Of a stretch of 64,000 nt of DNA, positions 50,715 through 60,987 are shown one piece after another. Numbering within the stretch: the first letter of the stretch is position 1; every line of letters begins with the position of its first letter. The notes under the pieces are model-generated. The model worked only from the letters and a program-made list of their open reading frames with translations, ran no database searches and had not been told where the DNA came from. The translations under genes and the position numbers were made by a program. Origin of the DNA: an uncultured Stenotrophomonas sp. (GTDB lineage Bacteria; Pseudomonadota; Gammaproteobacteria; Xanthomonadales; Xanthomonadaceae); assembly GCA_913775725.1 (NCBI GenBank), contig CAJYNG010000013.1, forward strand, positions 248,001-312,000. Direction: 5' to 3'.

Positions 50715-51925
50715 GGGATGATGCCTTCAATGGATGTGGATGCAGCAGACGGGCGCAGTGCACGTTGCGCGAGCACGGCAAACAGCAGCACGCCACCGCC
50801 TGCCACCAGCGCAACGACAAAGCCGCTGCGCACGCCCCCCGCATCGACGCTCTGCCCGGACAGCGCCGCGCCCAGCGCCACGCCGATGTTCAATCCGGCC
50901 AGCAACCAGGTCATGCCCTCGGTCAGGCGCGATTCGGGTACGTGCTGTTCGACCAGCGACATCGCCACGATCATCGTCGGCGCGAAGAACGCCCCGGCCA
51001 ACAGCACGGCAACAGCCAACGCCGGCAGGCTGCCGACCCACAGCAGCGGCAACGTGGTCAGTGCGGTGGCCGCTGCGCCGGTCAGCAGCAGGCGCTGCAA
51101 CGGTGCCTGCAGCTTCAGGGCACCGAACAGCAGGCCCGCCGCGCAGCTGCCCAGCGCATAGGCCGACAGCACCGCGCTGGCGGCAAGCGGCTGCCCCCGC
51201 TGTTCGGCGAAGGCCACGCTGGTGATGTCGACGGTGCCGACAATCACGCCCATCGCCAGCATCAGCAACGCCAGCAGGCGGATCTCCGGTTGCCGCAGCA
51301 GCGAGCGCGGGGATGTTGCACCTTCGTCGTGCTGCAGCGGTGGCTCGGTGCGCCGCTGCAGCACCAGTGCGGCCACGCCGACCACCAGCAGCAGGGCGGC
51401 CACCAGCACGCCAGCCTGTGGCCATACCGCCACCGACAGTCCGACTGACAACGGTGGCCCGACGATGAAGGTCACCTCGTCGAACACGGTTTCCAGCGAA
51501 TACGCGGTCTGCAACTGCGGGCGTCCGCGATGGATCGCAGTCCAGCGCGCGCGCACCATCGCCGACACGCTGGGCATGCAACCGGCCAGCATCGCCGCAA
51601 TGAACAGCGTCCAGTCCGGCGCGGCCAGCAGCGTGCACGCGAGCAGCAACAGCAGACCGGCCGCACTGGCCGCCGTGGCCCACGGCAGCACCCTGCCCTG
51701 CCCGTGCCGGTCGACCCAGCGCGACACCTGCGGCGACAGCAACGCGTAGGTCAGCACGAAGGTGGCCGACACCGCACCGGCCAATGCATAGCTGCCGCGC
51801 AGCTGGGACAGCAGGGTGATGATGCCGATACCGGTCATCGGCAGCGGCAGGCGTGCCAGCAGCCCGGCCAGGGCGAGGCCGGCGGTGCCGGGGGCCGCGA
51901 ACAAGTCGCGATAGGGGGTGGCCAT
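50711..51925 (-). CDS. MFS transporter
   Basis: 404 aa with 12 predicted membrane segments. Begins MATPYRDLFAAPGTAGLALA; has VSRWVDRHGQGRVL between helices 2 and 3 (the MFS motif A position) and MVRARWTAIHRGRPQLQTAY. Substrate unknown. GGAG lies before the ATG. First gene of a two-exporter operon, divergent from the TetR gene with operator copies in between. Two consecutive, different MFS genes in one operon is unusual. Confidence 0.85.
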   Translation of the reverse strand: MATPYRDLFAAPGTAGLALAGLLARLPLPMTGIGIITLLSQLRGSYALAGAVSATFVLTYALLSPQVSRWVDRHGQGRVLPWATAASAAGLLLLLACTLLAAPDWTLFIAAMLAGCMPSVSAMVRARWTAIHRGRPQLQTAYSLETVFDEVTFIVGPPLSVGLSVAVWPQAGVLVAALLLVVGVAALVLQRRTEPPLQHDEGATSPRSLLRQPEIRLLALLMLAMGVIVGTVDITSVAFAEQRGQPLAASAVLSAYALGSCAAGLLFGALKLQAPLQRLLLTGAAATALTTLPLLWVGSLPALAVAVLLAGAFFAPTMIVAMSLVEQHVPESRLTEGMTWLLAGLNIGVALGAALSGQSVDAGGVRSGFVVALVAGGGVLLFAVLAQRALRPSAASTSIEGIIP

Positions 51926-51976
51926 CAGGTTCTCCAGGGCAGCGACTTGCCTGGCGCACGGGGCGCCATGACAATA

Positions 51977-52045
51977 CATACAAAGCGTATGAATAAGAGG
52001 CTACATTCATACGCGTCGTATGTAAATAATCATGCACTGTGTATG
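51977..52045. promoter_or_regulatory. Three CATAC-N5-GTATG operators, TetR targets
   Basis: Perfect sites CATACAAAGCGTATG (51977-51991) and CATACGCGTCGTATG (52008-52022), and a third with one mismatch CATGCACTGTGTATG (52031-52045). They fill the 133-bp region between the divergent MFS operon and the TetR gene. This is the pattern of a TetR regulator repressing both itself and the exporters. Confidence 0.75.
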
Positions 52046-52058
52046 TAAGGAGCTCCGG

Positions 52059-52646
52059 ATGGTTCGTCGCACCCGCGCCGAGATGGAAGAAACCCGCGCC
52101 ACCCTGCTGGCCACCGCCCGCCGGGTGTTCAGCGAGCATGGCTATGCCGCCACCTCGATGGACGACCTGACCGCCCAGGCCGGGCTGACCCGCGGCGCGC
52201 TGTACCACCACTTCGGCGACAAGAAGGGACTGCTGGCAGCGGTCGTCGCACAGCTCGATGCCGAGACCGACGTGCGCCTGCAGGCGATCAGCGATGGTGC
52301 CGACGACGCCTGGGACGGTTTCCTGCAGCGCTGCCGCGCCTACCTGCAGATGGCACTTGAACCGGAGATCCAGCGCATCGTGCTGCGCGATGCGCGCGCG
52401 GTGCTGGGTGGCGCCTCACCGGAATCGCAGCAGTACTGCGTGAACTCGATGCAACGCCTGATCGAACAGTTGATCACGCGGGGCGTGGTGGCGCCGGTGG
52501 ATGCGCAGGCGCTGGCGTCGCTGATCTACGGCAGCCTGGCCGAGGCCGCGTTCTGGATCGCCGAGGGCGAGGATGGCGACGCGCGCCTGCGGCAGGCGAC
52601 GGCGGCGCTGGAGATGCTGTTGCGTGGGTTGAAGTCGGCGCGGTGA
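52059..52646 (+). CDS. TetR-family transcriptional regulator (AcrR-like)
   Basis: 195 aa. The N-terminal HTH domain MVRRTRAEMEETRATLLATA, VFSEHGYAATSMDDLTAQAG and LTRGALYHHFGDKKGLL is close to AcrR/TtgR-type repressors; the C-terminal ligand domain is all helical. AAGGAG precedes the ATG at 52059. Expected to repress the divergent two-exporter operon and itself through the CATAC-N5-GTATG sites. Confidence 0.9.
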   Translation: MVRRTRAEMEETRATLLATARRVFSEHGYAATSMDDLTAQAGLTRGALYHHFGDKKGLLAAVVAQLDAETDVRLQAISDGADDAWDGFLQRCRAYLQMALEPEIQRIVLRDARAVLGGASPESQQYCVNSMQRLIEQLITRGVVAPVDAQALASLIYGSLAEAAFWIAEGEDGDARLRQATAALEMLLRGLKSAR

Positions 52647-52690
52647 CATGCATCCATGCATGGCATGGATCTACTGTGGAATCCGCTCGG

Positions 52691-52761
52691 GTAGATGCCA
52701 ACCTTGGTTGGCGCTTCTGCGGCACCGTGCGAAATGCGTGCCAACCAAGGTTGGCACCTAC
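52691..52761. repeat. SMAG-type repeat pair supplying the stop codon of the MpaB-like gene
   Basis: GTAGATGCCAACC/GGTTGGC (from 52691) and its inverse GTGCCAACCAAGGTTGGCAC ending CTAC at 52761. On the minus strand the last base group reads GTAG, and its TAG (52760-52758) is the stop codon of the adjacent gene. Confidence 0.8.
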
Positions 52762-53687
52762 CTGGGAGCGGTGGGCCACTCGCGCAACACCGACACCGGC
52801 ACGCCCATGCGCGTGCAGGCGCGGCTGGCGAGGCCATCAGGCAGTGCGCGGCGGAACAGTGGTGCCATGCCCTGCATCAGCTTCGCCGACGCTGCAGCCT
52901 GCGCACGCTGGCGTGCATTGTCTTCCAGCATGCCCTCGGCCCAGTCCGGCAGCAGCGCCGCACCGGCACCGAGGAACACTTCGCGCGACAACCCCGGCAC
53001 CGGTACCGGCAGGCGCACGCCGGACAACACCTCCAACACCTCGCGCGAGCGTTCGTCCACGCGCAGCTCAGGCTGCCGCGCGCAGAAGTACGCCGCCACT
53101 TCCGCCTCACTGCGCGGCACATCCACCGCGCCCAGTGCCTCGGCCACGCAGCGGTATTCGTCGTAGTAACGATCGGCGATGTGCTCCGGCACCTCGCGTC
53201 CGTAACGACGGAAGCCCTGCAGGAAACCGAAGGCCTCGGTCACATGCACCCAGGTCAGCAGTTGCGGATCATCGGCGGCATAGGCCTCGCCCTGCGCGGT
53301 CTGTCCGCGGATCTGCGCATGGATGCGGCGTACCTTGGCCACCAGCGTCTCCACTTCGCCGGCAGGCGCATAGCTGGTGCCGGCAACAAAGGCGGTGGTG
53401 CGGCGCAGGCGTCCCACCAGGTCCTGGCGGAAGTTGGAATGGTCGTAGACCCCGGCCAGTGCGCGCGGGTGCAGGGTCTGCAGCATCAGTGCGCACAGGC
53501 CACCAGCCAGCATCGACGGGAATTCCGCATGCAGTCGCCAGGTGACGCTGTCCGGGCCGAACCAGCCCGGGTCACCCAGCGGGTGGTCGTAATCGATGCC
53601 GCTCTGGCCACGCGGGAAGGCCTCCAGGACCCAGCGCCGGATCGGCGCGGTCACGGGGCGGGAGAGTCGCTGCAGCAAAGCCGGCAT
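52758..53687 (-). CDS. Oxygenase MpaB / DUF2236 family protein
   Basis: 309 aa. GWFGPDSVTWRLHAEFPSML, LMLQTLHPRALAGVYDHSNF, RRIHAQIRG and DPQLLTWVHVTEAFGFLQGF are signatures of the DUF2236 (latex-clearing-protein-related, MpaB) family, whose heme-type histidines lie in HP and WVH. Members are thought to be heme oxygenases; the substrate here is unknown. ATG at 53687; the adjacent GTG upstream is less likely. The stop codon lies in a repeat. Confidence 0.75.
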   Translation of the reverse strand: MPALLQRLSRPVTAPIRRWVLEAFPRGQSGIDYDHPLGDPGWFGPDSVTWRLHAEFPSMLAGGLCALMLQTLHPRALAGVYDHSNFRQDLVGRLRRTTAFVAGTSYAPAGEVETLVAKVRRIHAQIRGQTAQGEAYAADDPQLLTWVHVTEAFGFLQGFRRYGREVPEHIADRYYDEYRCVAEALGAVDVPRSEAEVAAYFCARQPELRVDERSREVLEVLSGVRLPVPVPGLSREVFLGAGAALLPDWAEGMLEDNARQRAQAAASAKLMQGMAPLFRRALPDGLASRACTRMGVPVSVLREWPTAPR

Positions 53688-53996
53688 CACAGGTCCAGGA
53701 AAGGCGGAAGAACGGCCACGCCTTGCGCGGTCGGCCCCGATTCTGGTCGATCACGACGCCGACGGCGAGTCTCCGCGCTCAGCTACGGTTTCATGTGCGC
53801 CCGCAGCACGTTTCACCCTGCGACATCCTGTCGCAGGCTGCGACGATGATGCTGCAACGCAACAGCATTCACCCATTCAGACAAAACCCTTACGCCGCTA
53901 GGCATTGCGCCCATTGCACGGCTCGCTGGAAGTGCTAGAACTGAACCCGCCACACCGTCCAATGCTGATCGACGCACGTTCCACAGGGAGCCAGCC
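53688..53996. other. 309-bp intergenic region between divergent genes
   Basis: No convincing gene. It contains the promoter of the following membrane-protein gene: TTGCAC (53914-53919), 16-bp spacer, TAGAAC (53936-53941). No repeat or strong palindrome was noticed. Confidence 0.45.
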
Positions 53997-54611
53997 ATGA
54001 TTGCTTTGTTCAAGGGTTTGGGACTACTGCTTCGCGACAACGAGCTCTACAGCAGCCCGTTCGACAAACAGGTCGCGCACTGGCGCAATCTGAGCGAGCA
54101 GCAGATCCGCGATGAAGTGGCTGTGCTGGCCCAGGCCAAGTGCCAGTGGCTGATCGCCTCGATCGTCGGCTGGCAGGCAGCGTCACTGCTGATCCTCGGC
54201 CTGATCACCAACTACCTGTGGCGCGACGATTACCACATCACTTTCACCCGTGTGGTGGTGGTGTTCGGCTCATGGATCTCGATCCTGTTCGTGATCTGGT
54301 TCATGGCCAACATGTTCGACCGCACCGCCGGTTTCGAGCGCTGGATGAAGGCGTTCAACAGCCGCGCCCGCATCAGCTCCAAAGCCGACAGCGTCGAGCA
54401 CGTGGCCGAGGCGCTGGAGTTGGCCGAGCACTATCCGGAAGTGCTGGACTACAAGCAGGCGGTCACCGCCAGGCGCGAACTGCGTCATGAGGACATCCGC
54501 ATCATGACCGAGATCGGGCGCATGAAGCAGCACTCCGAACTGGTTGGTCGCCTCAACCATGTCGGCGAGAACGAGCACCACCATGACCTGACACTGCAGC
54601 CTGCCTACTGA
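53997..54611 (+). CDS. Membrane protein of unknown function
   Basis: 204 aa with two membrane segments (about 52-72, LIASIVGWQAASLLILGLIT; about 84-104, VVVVFGSWISILFVIWFMAN), a short N-terminal cytoplasmic part and a charged C-terminal helical domain ending in a His-rich tail (NEHHHDL). No family recognised. AGGGAG lies 7-8 nt before the ATG. The codon use fits the neighbours. Confidence 0.7.
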   Translation: MIALFKGLGLLLRDNELYSSPFDKQVAHWRNLSEQQIRDEVAVLAQAKCQWLIASIVGWQAASLLILGLITNYLWRDDYHITFTRVVVVFGSWISILFVIWFMANMFDRTAGFERWMKAFNSRARISSKADSVEHVAEALELAEHYPEVLDYKQAVTARRELRHEDIRIMTEIGRMKQHSELVGRLNHVGENEHHHDLTLQPAY

Positions 54612-54635
54612 CCCTTCAGGGAAGCGGGGGGACCC

Positions 54636-54669
54636 ACAATGCCACCGTGATCACTCACGGTGGCATTGT
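54636..54669. terminator. Hairpin between convergent genes
   Basis: ACAATGCCACCGTGA (54636-54650) and TCACGGTGGCATTGT (54655-54669), perfect 15-bp arms and a 4-nt loop. The lipoprotein gene on the minus strand ends inside it (stop at 54651-54653). No strong T-run. Confidence 0.7.
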
Positions 54670-54995
54670 TCTATCGGGTCCTGGCTGACGCACTGGCGGA
54701 AGCCGTTGGGCAGGTCGCGTATCGCCTCGGTCTGTCCCACCGCCACCGCGAACCGGCGCAGCGGTGGCTTTGCGCACGCCGCATCGGTACTGCAGGCAGG
54801 GTCCAGCACCAGGTAGTGGCAGTGGCCACTGCTGCTGGCGATGCACTGGAACCTCGCCTCGCCATCGGCCACGGTGCCCTTGCTGTACAGCGTATCCACG
54901 CCATTGGCACGGGTGCGGGTGATCGAGGTATTGCTGGACTTATCGCAGCCGGCCAATGACAGCGCAGCAATGCAGGCAAGCAGGAACAGGCGCAT
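54651..54995 (-). CDS. Small lipoprotein of unknown function
   Basis: 114 aa. Lipoprotein signal MRLFLLACIAALSLAGC with the lipobox Cys17. The mature part has several Cys (FQCIASSSGHCHYLVLDPAC, DAACAKPPL, FRQCVSQDP) that may form disulfides. Lies 18 nt after the LytTR regulator gene's stop on the minus strand? It is in fact placed 18 bp to the left of that gene and read in the same direction, so it may be the last gene of the kinase-regulator operon. Function unknown. Confidence 0.7.
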   Translation of the reverse strand: MRLFLLACIAALSLAGCDKSSNTSITRTRANGVDTLYSKGTVADGEARFQCIASSSGHCHYLVLDPACSTDAACAKPPLRRFAVAVGQTEAIRDLPNGFRQCVSQDPIEQCHRE

Positions 54996-55013
54996 GGTGC
55001 CTCCAGGATGCGG

Positions 55014-55784
55014 CTACATGCCGCGGAACAGGCTCATGAACGGTTGGCTGACCACCAGTGTTTCGGCACGCCCCCGCAGCCGCAGTACGCCGCGGCCGGT
55101 ATCGTCGCGGCTGACCGCCGCCACCGCCTTCATGTTGACGATGGTCGAGCGATGGATCTGGCGGAAGTGCTGCGGATCGAGCACTTCCAGCAGTTCGCGC
55201 AACGGCGTGCGCAGCAGACTCTCACCGGCCGCGGTCACCACGGTGGTGTACTTGTTGTCGGCACGGAAGTAAGCCACGTCCTCCAGCATGATCAGCTGTG
55301 TTTCGCGGCCATTGCTGGCGGTGATCCAGGCCAGTGGTGGGCGCTCGGCAGCGCCCTGCGATGGACCCAACCGCTGCAGCAGGCGTTCGAGCACGGCATC
55401 GTCCTGGCGCGTTGATGGCAGCCGCGACAGGATGCGTTCACGGGTGGCCAGCAGGCGCTCGTCGCTGACCGGCTTCAGCAGGTAATCCATCGCGCCCTGC
55501 TCGAACGCGTCGATGGCGTACTGGTCGTAGGCGGTGACGAACACCACCTGGGTACGCGGACTCAGCTCGGACAGCGAACGCGCCACCTCGATACCACTGA
55601 TGCCGGGCATGCGGATGTCGAGGAAGGCAATGTCCGGCTGTTTCTCGGCCAGCTGTTCCAGCGCACCGGCGCCATCCTCGCACTCGGCCACCAGCCTCAG
55701 GTCCGGCCACAGCCGGCCCAGCTGTTCCACCAGTGATTGCCGGAGCAGTTCTTCATCTTCAGCGATCAGCGCTTCAAGCGGCAT
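55014..55784 (-). CDS. LytTR-family response regulator (LytR/AlgR type)
   Basis: 256 aa. Receiver domain (MPLEALIAEDEELLRQSLVE, phospho-Asp in AFLDIRMPGISG, Lys in DYLLKPVSDERL) and C-terminal LytTR DNA-binding domain (about 155-256: YFRADNKYTTVVTAAGESLL, FRQIHRSTIVNMKAVAAVSR). Overlaps the kinase gene by 11 nt, so the two are coupled. Members control alginate, virulence or cell-wall functions; the target is unknown here. Confidence 0.88.
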   Translation of the reverse strand: MPLEALIAEDEELLRQSLVEQLGRLWPDLRLVAECEDGAGALEQLAEKQPDIAFLDIRMPGISGIEVARSLSELSPRTQVVFVTAYDQYAIDAFEQGAMDYLLKPVSDERLLATRERILSRLPSTRQDDAVLERLLQRLGPSQGAAERPPLAWITASNGRETQLIMLEDVAYFRADNKYTTVVTAAGESLLRTPLRELLEVLDPQHFRQIHRSTIVNMKAVAAVSRDDTGRGVLRLRGRAETLVVSQPFMSLFRGM

Positions 55785-57033
55785 GGCTGCGCTCCTTGTT
55801 CGACTGCGGCAGGGTCATGGTCGCGGCCACGCCGCTGGGGAAGTTGGCGACGATCGCCACGCCGGCCTGCTCGCCGCAGGTCAGGCGCAGGCGCTCGCGC
55901 AGATTCTTCAGGCCGATGCCGGTGCCACTGGTGCCCTGGCCGAAGCCGAGGCCATCGTCGGCCACGGTCACCGTCACATGGTCATCGAAGCCACGCGCCA
56001 GGATCCAGATCGTGCCACCGCCGGGCTTGGGTTCCAGGCCATGCTTGATCGCATTTTCCACCAGCGTCTGCAGCGCCATCGCCGGCAGGTGGACGCCGTG
56101 CAGTTCGTTGGGCACCTGCACTTCCACCGCCAGCCGCGCGCCCATGCGGATGCGCAGAATCTCCAGGTAGGCGCGGGTGCGCTCCAGCTCCACGCCCAGC
56201 GTGGATACCGATTCGTCCACCTGCGGCAACGAGCTGCGCAGGTACTGGATCAGGTGGCCGAGCATCTGTTCGGCACGCGCCGGGTCGGTGCGGGTCAGTA
56301 CCTGCGCGTTGGCCAGCGTGTTGTACAGGAAGTGCGGTTCCACCTGCGCGTGCAGCAGATTCAAGCGCGCCACCGACAGCTCCTTCTCTACCTGGGTCTG
56401 TTCGGCTGCGGCCTGCTCATCGCGACGCTGGTCGGCCACGCGGCGGCTGATCGCGCGGGTGACCGCTTCGGCGTTCTCAAAGTTGCTGCCCTCGTCCAGC
56501 GCCAGCAGGTCGGCCCACCAGCCCGCATCCGGTTCAAACAGCAGGGTGACGGTGCTGGTGCCCTGCCCCGGCGTGACCGTGGCCAGCACGCTGTTGCGCT
56601 TGATCGCCAGCCGCGCCGGCAGGTTCCAGCGCGACGGCTGGCGGCCGTTCCAGAGATCGACCCGGCGAACGTAAGCGCGCACCTGCAGGCTGCCGGCCGA
56701 GCTCTCAACGTCTTCGACACGCGGCAGCTCGGCGATCGCCGCTTCCACCACGGCGTAGGCCTGGCCGGCATCCATCGGCAGTTCCACCTGGCGGCGCTGG
56801 CGCCCGGACAACGTGGTCGAATCCAATCGTCCGGCAACCAGCCAGACCCGGCGTATATGGGTGATCGCGCTGCCCAGCGCGGAGATCATCAGGAACATCG
56901 CCAGCAGGCCGAAGACCCAGCCCGGGCCGTCGTTCATGCCGCTGAAGATGCCGCTCCAGACCATGCCGGCGACAACCAGTGCCGCGGCCCAGGCCAGCAG
57001 ATGGCGAATCAGGAGAGAGAGGCTGGCGAACAC
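55774..57033 (-). CDS. LytS-type membrane histidine kinase
   Basis: 419 aa from a GTG start. Two N-terminal membrane segments (about 5-25 and 40-62), a middle domain of about 140 residues, then the His_kinase motif LLHAQVEPHFLYNTLANAQV and a HATPase with QTLVENAIKHGLEPKPGGGT, DDGLGFG and GIGLKNLRERL. Partner of the LytTR regulator encoded next. The GTG at 57033 has AAGG about 8 nt upstream; a TTG at 57087 would add 18 residues without a membrane function. Confidence 0.85.
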   Translation of the reverse strand: MFASLSLLIRHLLAWAAALVVAGMVWSGIFSGMNDGPGWVFGLLAMFLMISALGSAITHIRRVWLVAGRLDSTTLSGRQRRQVELPMDAGQAYAVVEAAIAELPRVEDVESSAGSLQVRAYVRRVDLWNGRQPSRWNLPARLAIKRNSVLATVTPGQGTSTVTLLFEPDAGWWADLLALDEGSNFENAEAVTRAISRRVADQRRDEQAAAEQTQVEKELSVARLNLLHAQVEPHFLYNTLANAQVLTRTDPARAEQMLGHLIQYLRSSLPQVDESVSTLGVELERTRAYLEILRIRMGARLAVEVQVPNELHGVHLPAMALQTLVENAIKHGLEPKPGGGTIWILARGFDDHVTVTVADDGLGFGQGTSGTGIGLKNLRERLRLTCGEQAGVAIVANFPSGVAATMTLPQSNKERSHAA

Positions 57034-57285
57034 GGCGGCGCCTTGGAGGAAGGGGGTGAGCCGAGCATAGGGCGGCCCGCCGGGCAAACAAGCGGGCTGC
57101 GACGAAGGGGGGAAAAGCGGGGATGGAAGCCGTTACGGAAACGCCGGGAACGCGCCTGCGCATTCGCGCTGGCGCTCCCACGGCTCGCCTGCGCAAGCCG
57201 TGGGCCCCATCTCACCAGCACCCACACCCCCGCGCCTATGGCGCCGCCCCCTGACTCAGGGGACGGCTGCCCGGACCGAGTGCGG

Positions 57286-57310
57286 TTGCCGGCCAGCGGC
57301 CGGCGCTACC
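57286..57310. repeat. GTAGCGCCGGCCG-type palindrome
   Basis: GTTGCCGGCCAGCGGCCGGCGCTAC; on the minus strand it starts GTAG, a SMAG-like variant next to the M28 peptidase stop. A similar copy lacking GTAG is near 44031-44055. Confidence 0.6.
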
Positions 57311-57318
57311 GAACGCCG

Positions 57319-58968
<1,650 letters not shown>

Positions 58969-58984
58969 TGCTCTCTCCAGCAGG

Positions 58985-59305
58985 GAAATCCTTCTGGAGT
59001 GTAATGGGATTCGGCAGGGCTGCGCCCTGCACCTGCAGAGGCCAGGGCAGCAGCAACAGCAACAGCCAAAGCAACAGCGGCATTCCGTGGGATGGCGGGG
59101 TGGGTCCGGTTGCGGGGGACGCCGTAAACCCGTCCTTGGGGGCTTGGCCGCGGCATCCATGCCGCGGACACCCCCGCAACCGGACCCACCCCGCCTTCGA
59201 CAGATTTCTGCTGCTGTTGGTGGGTGTCGACCTTGGTCGACACGGACGGAAACACGAAGGGGCCAGAGCCCTTTCCCGGCGGGAAAGGGCTCTGACCCCA
59301 TCGGT
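58985..59305. repeat. Composite repeat block, copy 2
   Basis: Same module order as 22048-22335: GGCAGGGCTGCGCCCTGCACC palindrome and CAACAG tract; GGTGGGTCCGGTTGCGGGGG (from about 59099) and its complement ending about 59193; a GTGTCGACC/GGTCGACAC stem (59222-59242); GGGCCAGAGCCC...GGGCTCTGACCCC (59259-59299). The central spacer of the long inverted repeat differs between the two copies. No gene seen in the 353 bp between the M28 and CsgG-like genes. Confidence 0.75.
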
Positions 59306-59321
59306 GTGTTGCTTGCGCGTG

Positions 59322-60971
59322 TTACCAGTTCGGGTCTTCGGCCGGGGCTGCAGCGGGCTTGGGCTTCGGCTTGGCCGCCGGACGAGCGGCGGCAGCCGGC
59401 GCGGCCGAGGCGGTCGCACTGGCAGCAGCAGCTGGCTTGCTGCCCAGCTTCTGGCGCAGTTCGATCTGGCCCGGACGGAAACCGCCGCGCATCGCGTCGA
59501 CGCCGTCTTCGATGGTGCCGTACGAGGTCTGTGCGGCGACGCGGTCGATGCGGATGGTGCAGCACGGGTGTTCGCTGCGGCCCAGCGAGCGGCCGGTCTG
59601 CGGGTCCTTCAGTTCTTCGCCCAGCCGCACGGCCTGCCAGCGCTGGCCGGCCTGCACGGTGTCACCGCCCTGGCTCAGCACTACCTGGTCACCATCCACA
59701 GAAACCACCGACACCGGGAACAGGGTGGTGACGATGGTGGTGCCGATCTGGCCAGACAGCGACTCCATCATCGCCGCGGCCATGTTGCGGCCGTTGACCA
59801 CGCGCGGCAGGGTGCTGGGGCCGGTCGAGGCCAGCTGGTGGTCGAAGCTGTCGGACATCACCACCTGGCCGGTGGTGGCGTTGATCAGGCGCAGGGTGAT
59901 ACGGCCGCCACCGGAGTACGAGGTCACCTGGCGGTCGGACATGCGCAGGTTGCGCACGCTGCGCGGGTATTCGAAGCGTTCGATGGTCGGGATCAGGATC
60001 AGATCGGTCGCCAGCTGCTGGCCCACGCGTGCTGTGTCCTGCAGGCGCACGTTGCCGCTGTTGATGTGGTCGATCTCGGCCTGCAGTTCGTCGCCGAACT
60101 CACGATCCAGCACGATGAAGCGCTGGGTCTGGGTCAGCGTGTCGGACAGGCGCGCGCGGATCGCGTCGGCCACTTCATCGGCGTCCACACGGCCGTCGCC
60201 CACGGCGTAGCTGCCGGCCTTGGTGCGCGGCAGGGCGACCACGATCTTCGGCTTGCCCTGCTCGTCCGGTGCGCGGTACTGGGCGATCTGTGCGCGCACA
60301 CGCACCTTCCAGTAGCTGCGCATGCTGCGATGGGTGACGTCCGAATCGAACGAGCTGGCGCCACGCTTGGCATCGACGTTAACCTTCTCGTCGTAGCTTT
60401 GCTTGACGCTGGCCGAGGCCGAACCGCTCTTGGCCGAGGCTTCGCCAGATGCACTGGCCGACGCCGAGCCCTTGAAGCTCCAGCCTTCGTCGCTGGCGCG
60501 CACGCGGGCGATGGTTTCCTCGTCCAGCTGCCGCACTTCATCCTGCGACAGGATTTCATAGCCCAGCACCGCGCCCTGCGAGCCGGCGATCATCTGCTGG
60601 GTGAACGCGTCGGCGCGGATATCGCCGACGTGTTCGTCATCCACATCCACATGCAGGCCTGCACGCAGGCTCTGCATCTGGCTGGCCACGCGTACGCCGT
60701 TGACCTGCGCCACCGCCGACTGCAATGCCGCCAGCACCGCCAATTCCGGGGTGCTGCCGATGCCGTCGGCTTCGCGCGCGACCTGGGTGGTACCACCGAA
60801 ATCCGGCGTACCACGCAGGGGCGCTACTTCCACTGGCGCATTGCTGGCCAGTGCACTGGTTGCCTTGTCCTTGGCGGGTGCGGGCGCTTCGGCCGGGGTG
60901 TCCTGCTTGCCGCACGCTGCAAGCAGCGCGGCAGCCAGGCCCAGGCCGATCAAACGGTAGGTCATACGCAT
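59322..60971 (-). CDS. CsgG/HfaB-like outer-membrane lipoprotein
   Basis: 549 aa. Lipobox LLAAC (Cys20). Residues about 70-135 resemble an LPP20/FlgT N-terminal-like domain (LAVLAALQSAVAQVNGVRVA). An Ala/Ser repeat (KGSASASASGEASAKSGSAS) lies near 168-187. A CsgG-type domain follows (about 270-430: LTQTQRFIVLDREFGDELQA, LATDLILIPTIERF, GGRITLRLINATTGQVVMSD). The C-terminal FlgT/CsgG-associated domain has VVLSQGGDTVQAGQRWQAVR and LGEELKDPQTGRSLG. An Ala/Pro/Lys tail ends the protein. CsgG proteins form export pores in the outer membrane. Last gene of a four-gene envelope operon; substrate unknown. Confidence 0.75.
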   Translation of the reverse strand: MRMTYRLIGLGLAAALLAACGKQDTPAEAPAPAKDKATSALASNAPVEVAPLRGTPDFGGTTQVAREADGIGSTPELAVLAALQSAVAQVNGVRVASQMQSLRAGLHVDVDDEHVGDIRADAFTQQMIAGSQGAVLGYEILSQDEVRQLDEETIARVRASDEGWSFKGSASASASGEASAKSGSASASVKQSYDEKVNVDAKRGASSFDSDVTHRSMRSYWKVRVRAQIAQYRAPDEQGKPKIVVALPRTKAGSYAVGDGRVDADEVADAIRARLSDTLTQTQRFIVLDREFGDELQAEIDHINSGNVRLQDTARVGQQLATDLILIPTIERFEYPRSVRNLRMSDRQVTSYSGGGRITLRLINATTGQVVMSDSFDHQLASTGPSTLPRVVNGRNMAAAMMESLSGQIGTTIVTTLFPVSVVSVDGDQVVLSQGGDTVQAGQRWQAVRLGEELKDPQTGRSLGRSEHPCCTIRIDRVAAQTSYGTIEDGVDAMRGGFRPGQIELRQKLGSKPAAAASATASAAPAAAARPAAKPKPKPAAAPAEDPNW

Positions 60972-60987
60972 GGAGATTCGCCTCGGA

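Noticed and set aside
58969-59565. Upstream extension of the M28 peptidase frame
   Set aside because: Passes through the composite repeat block; the signal peptide begins at 58968.
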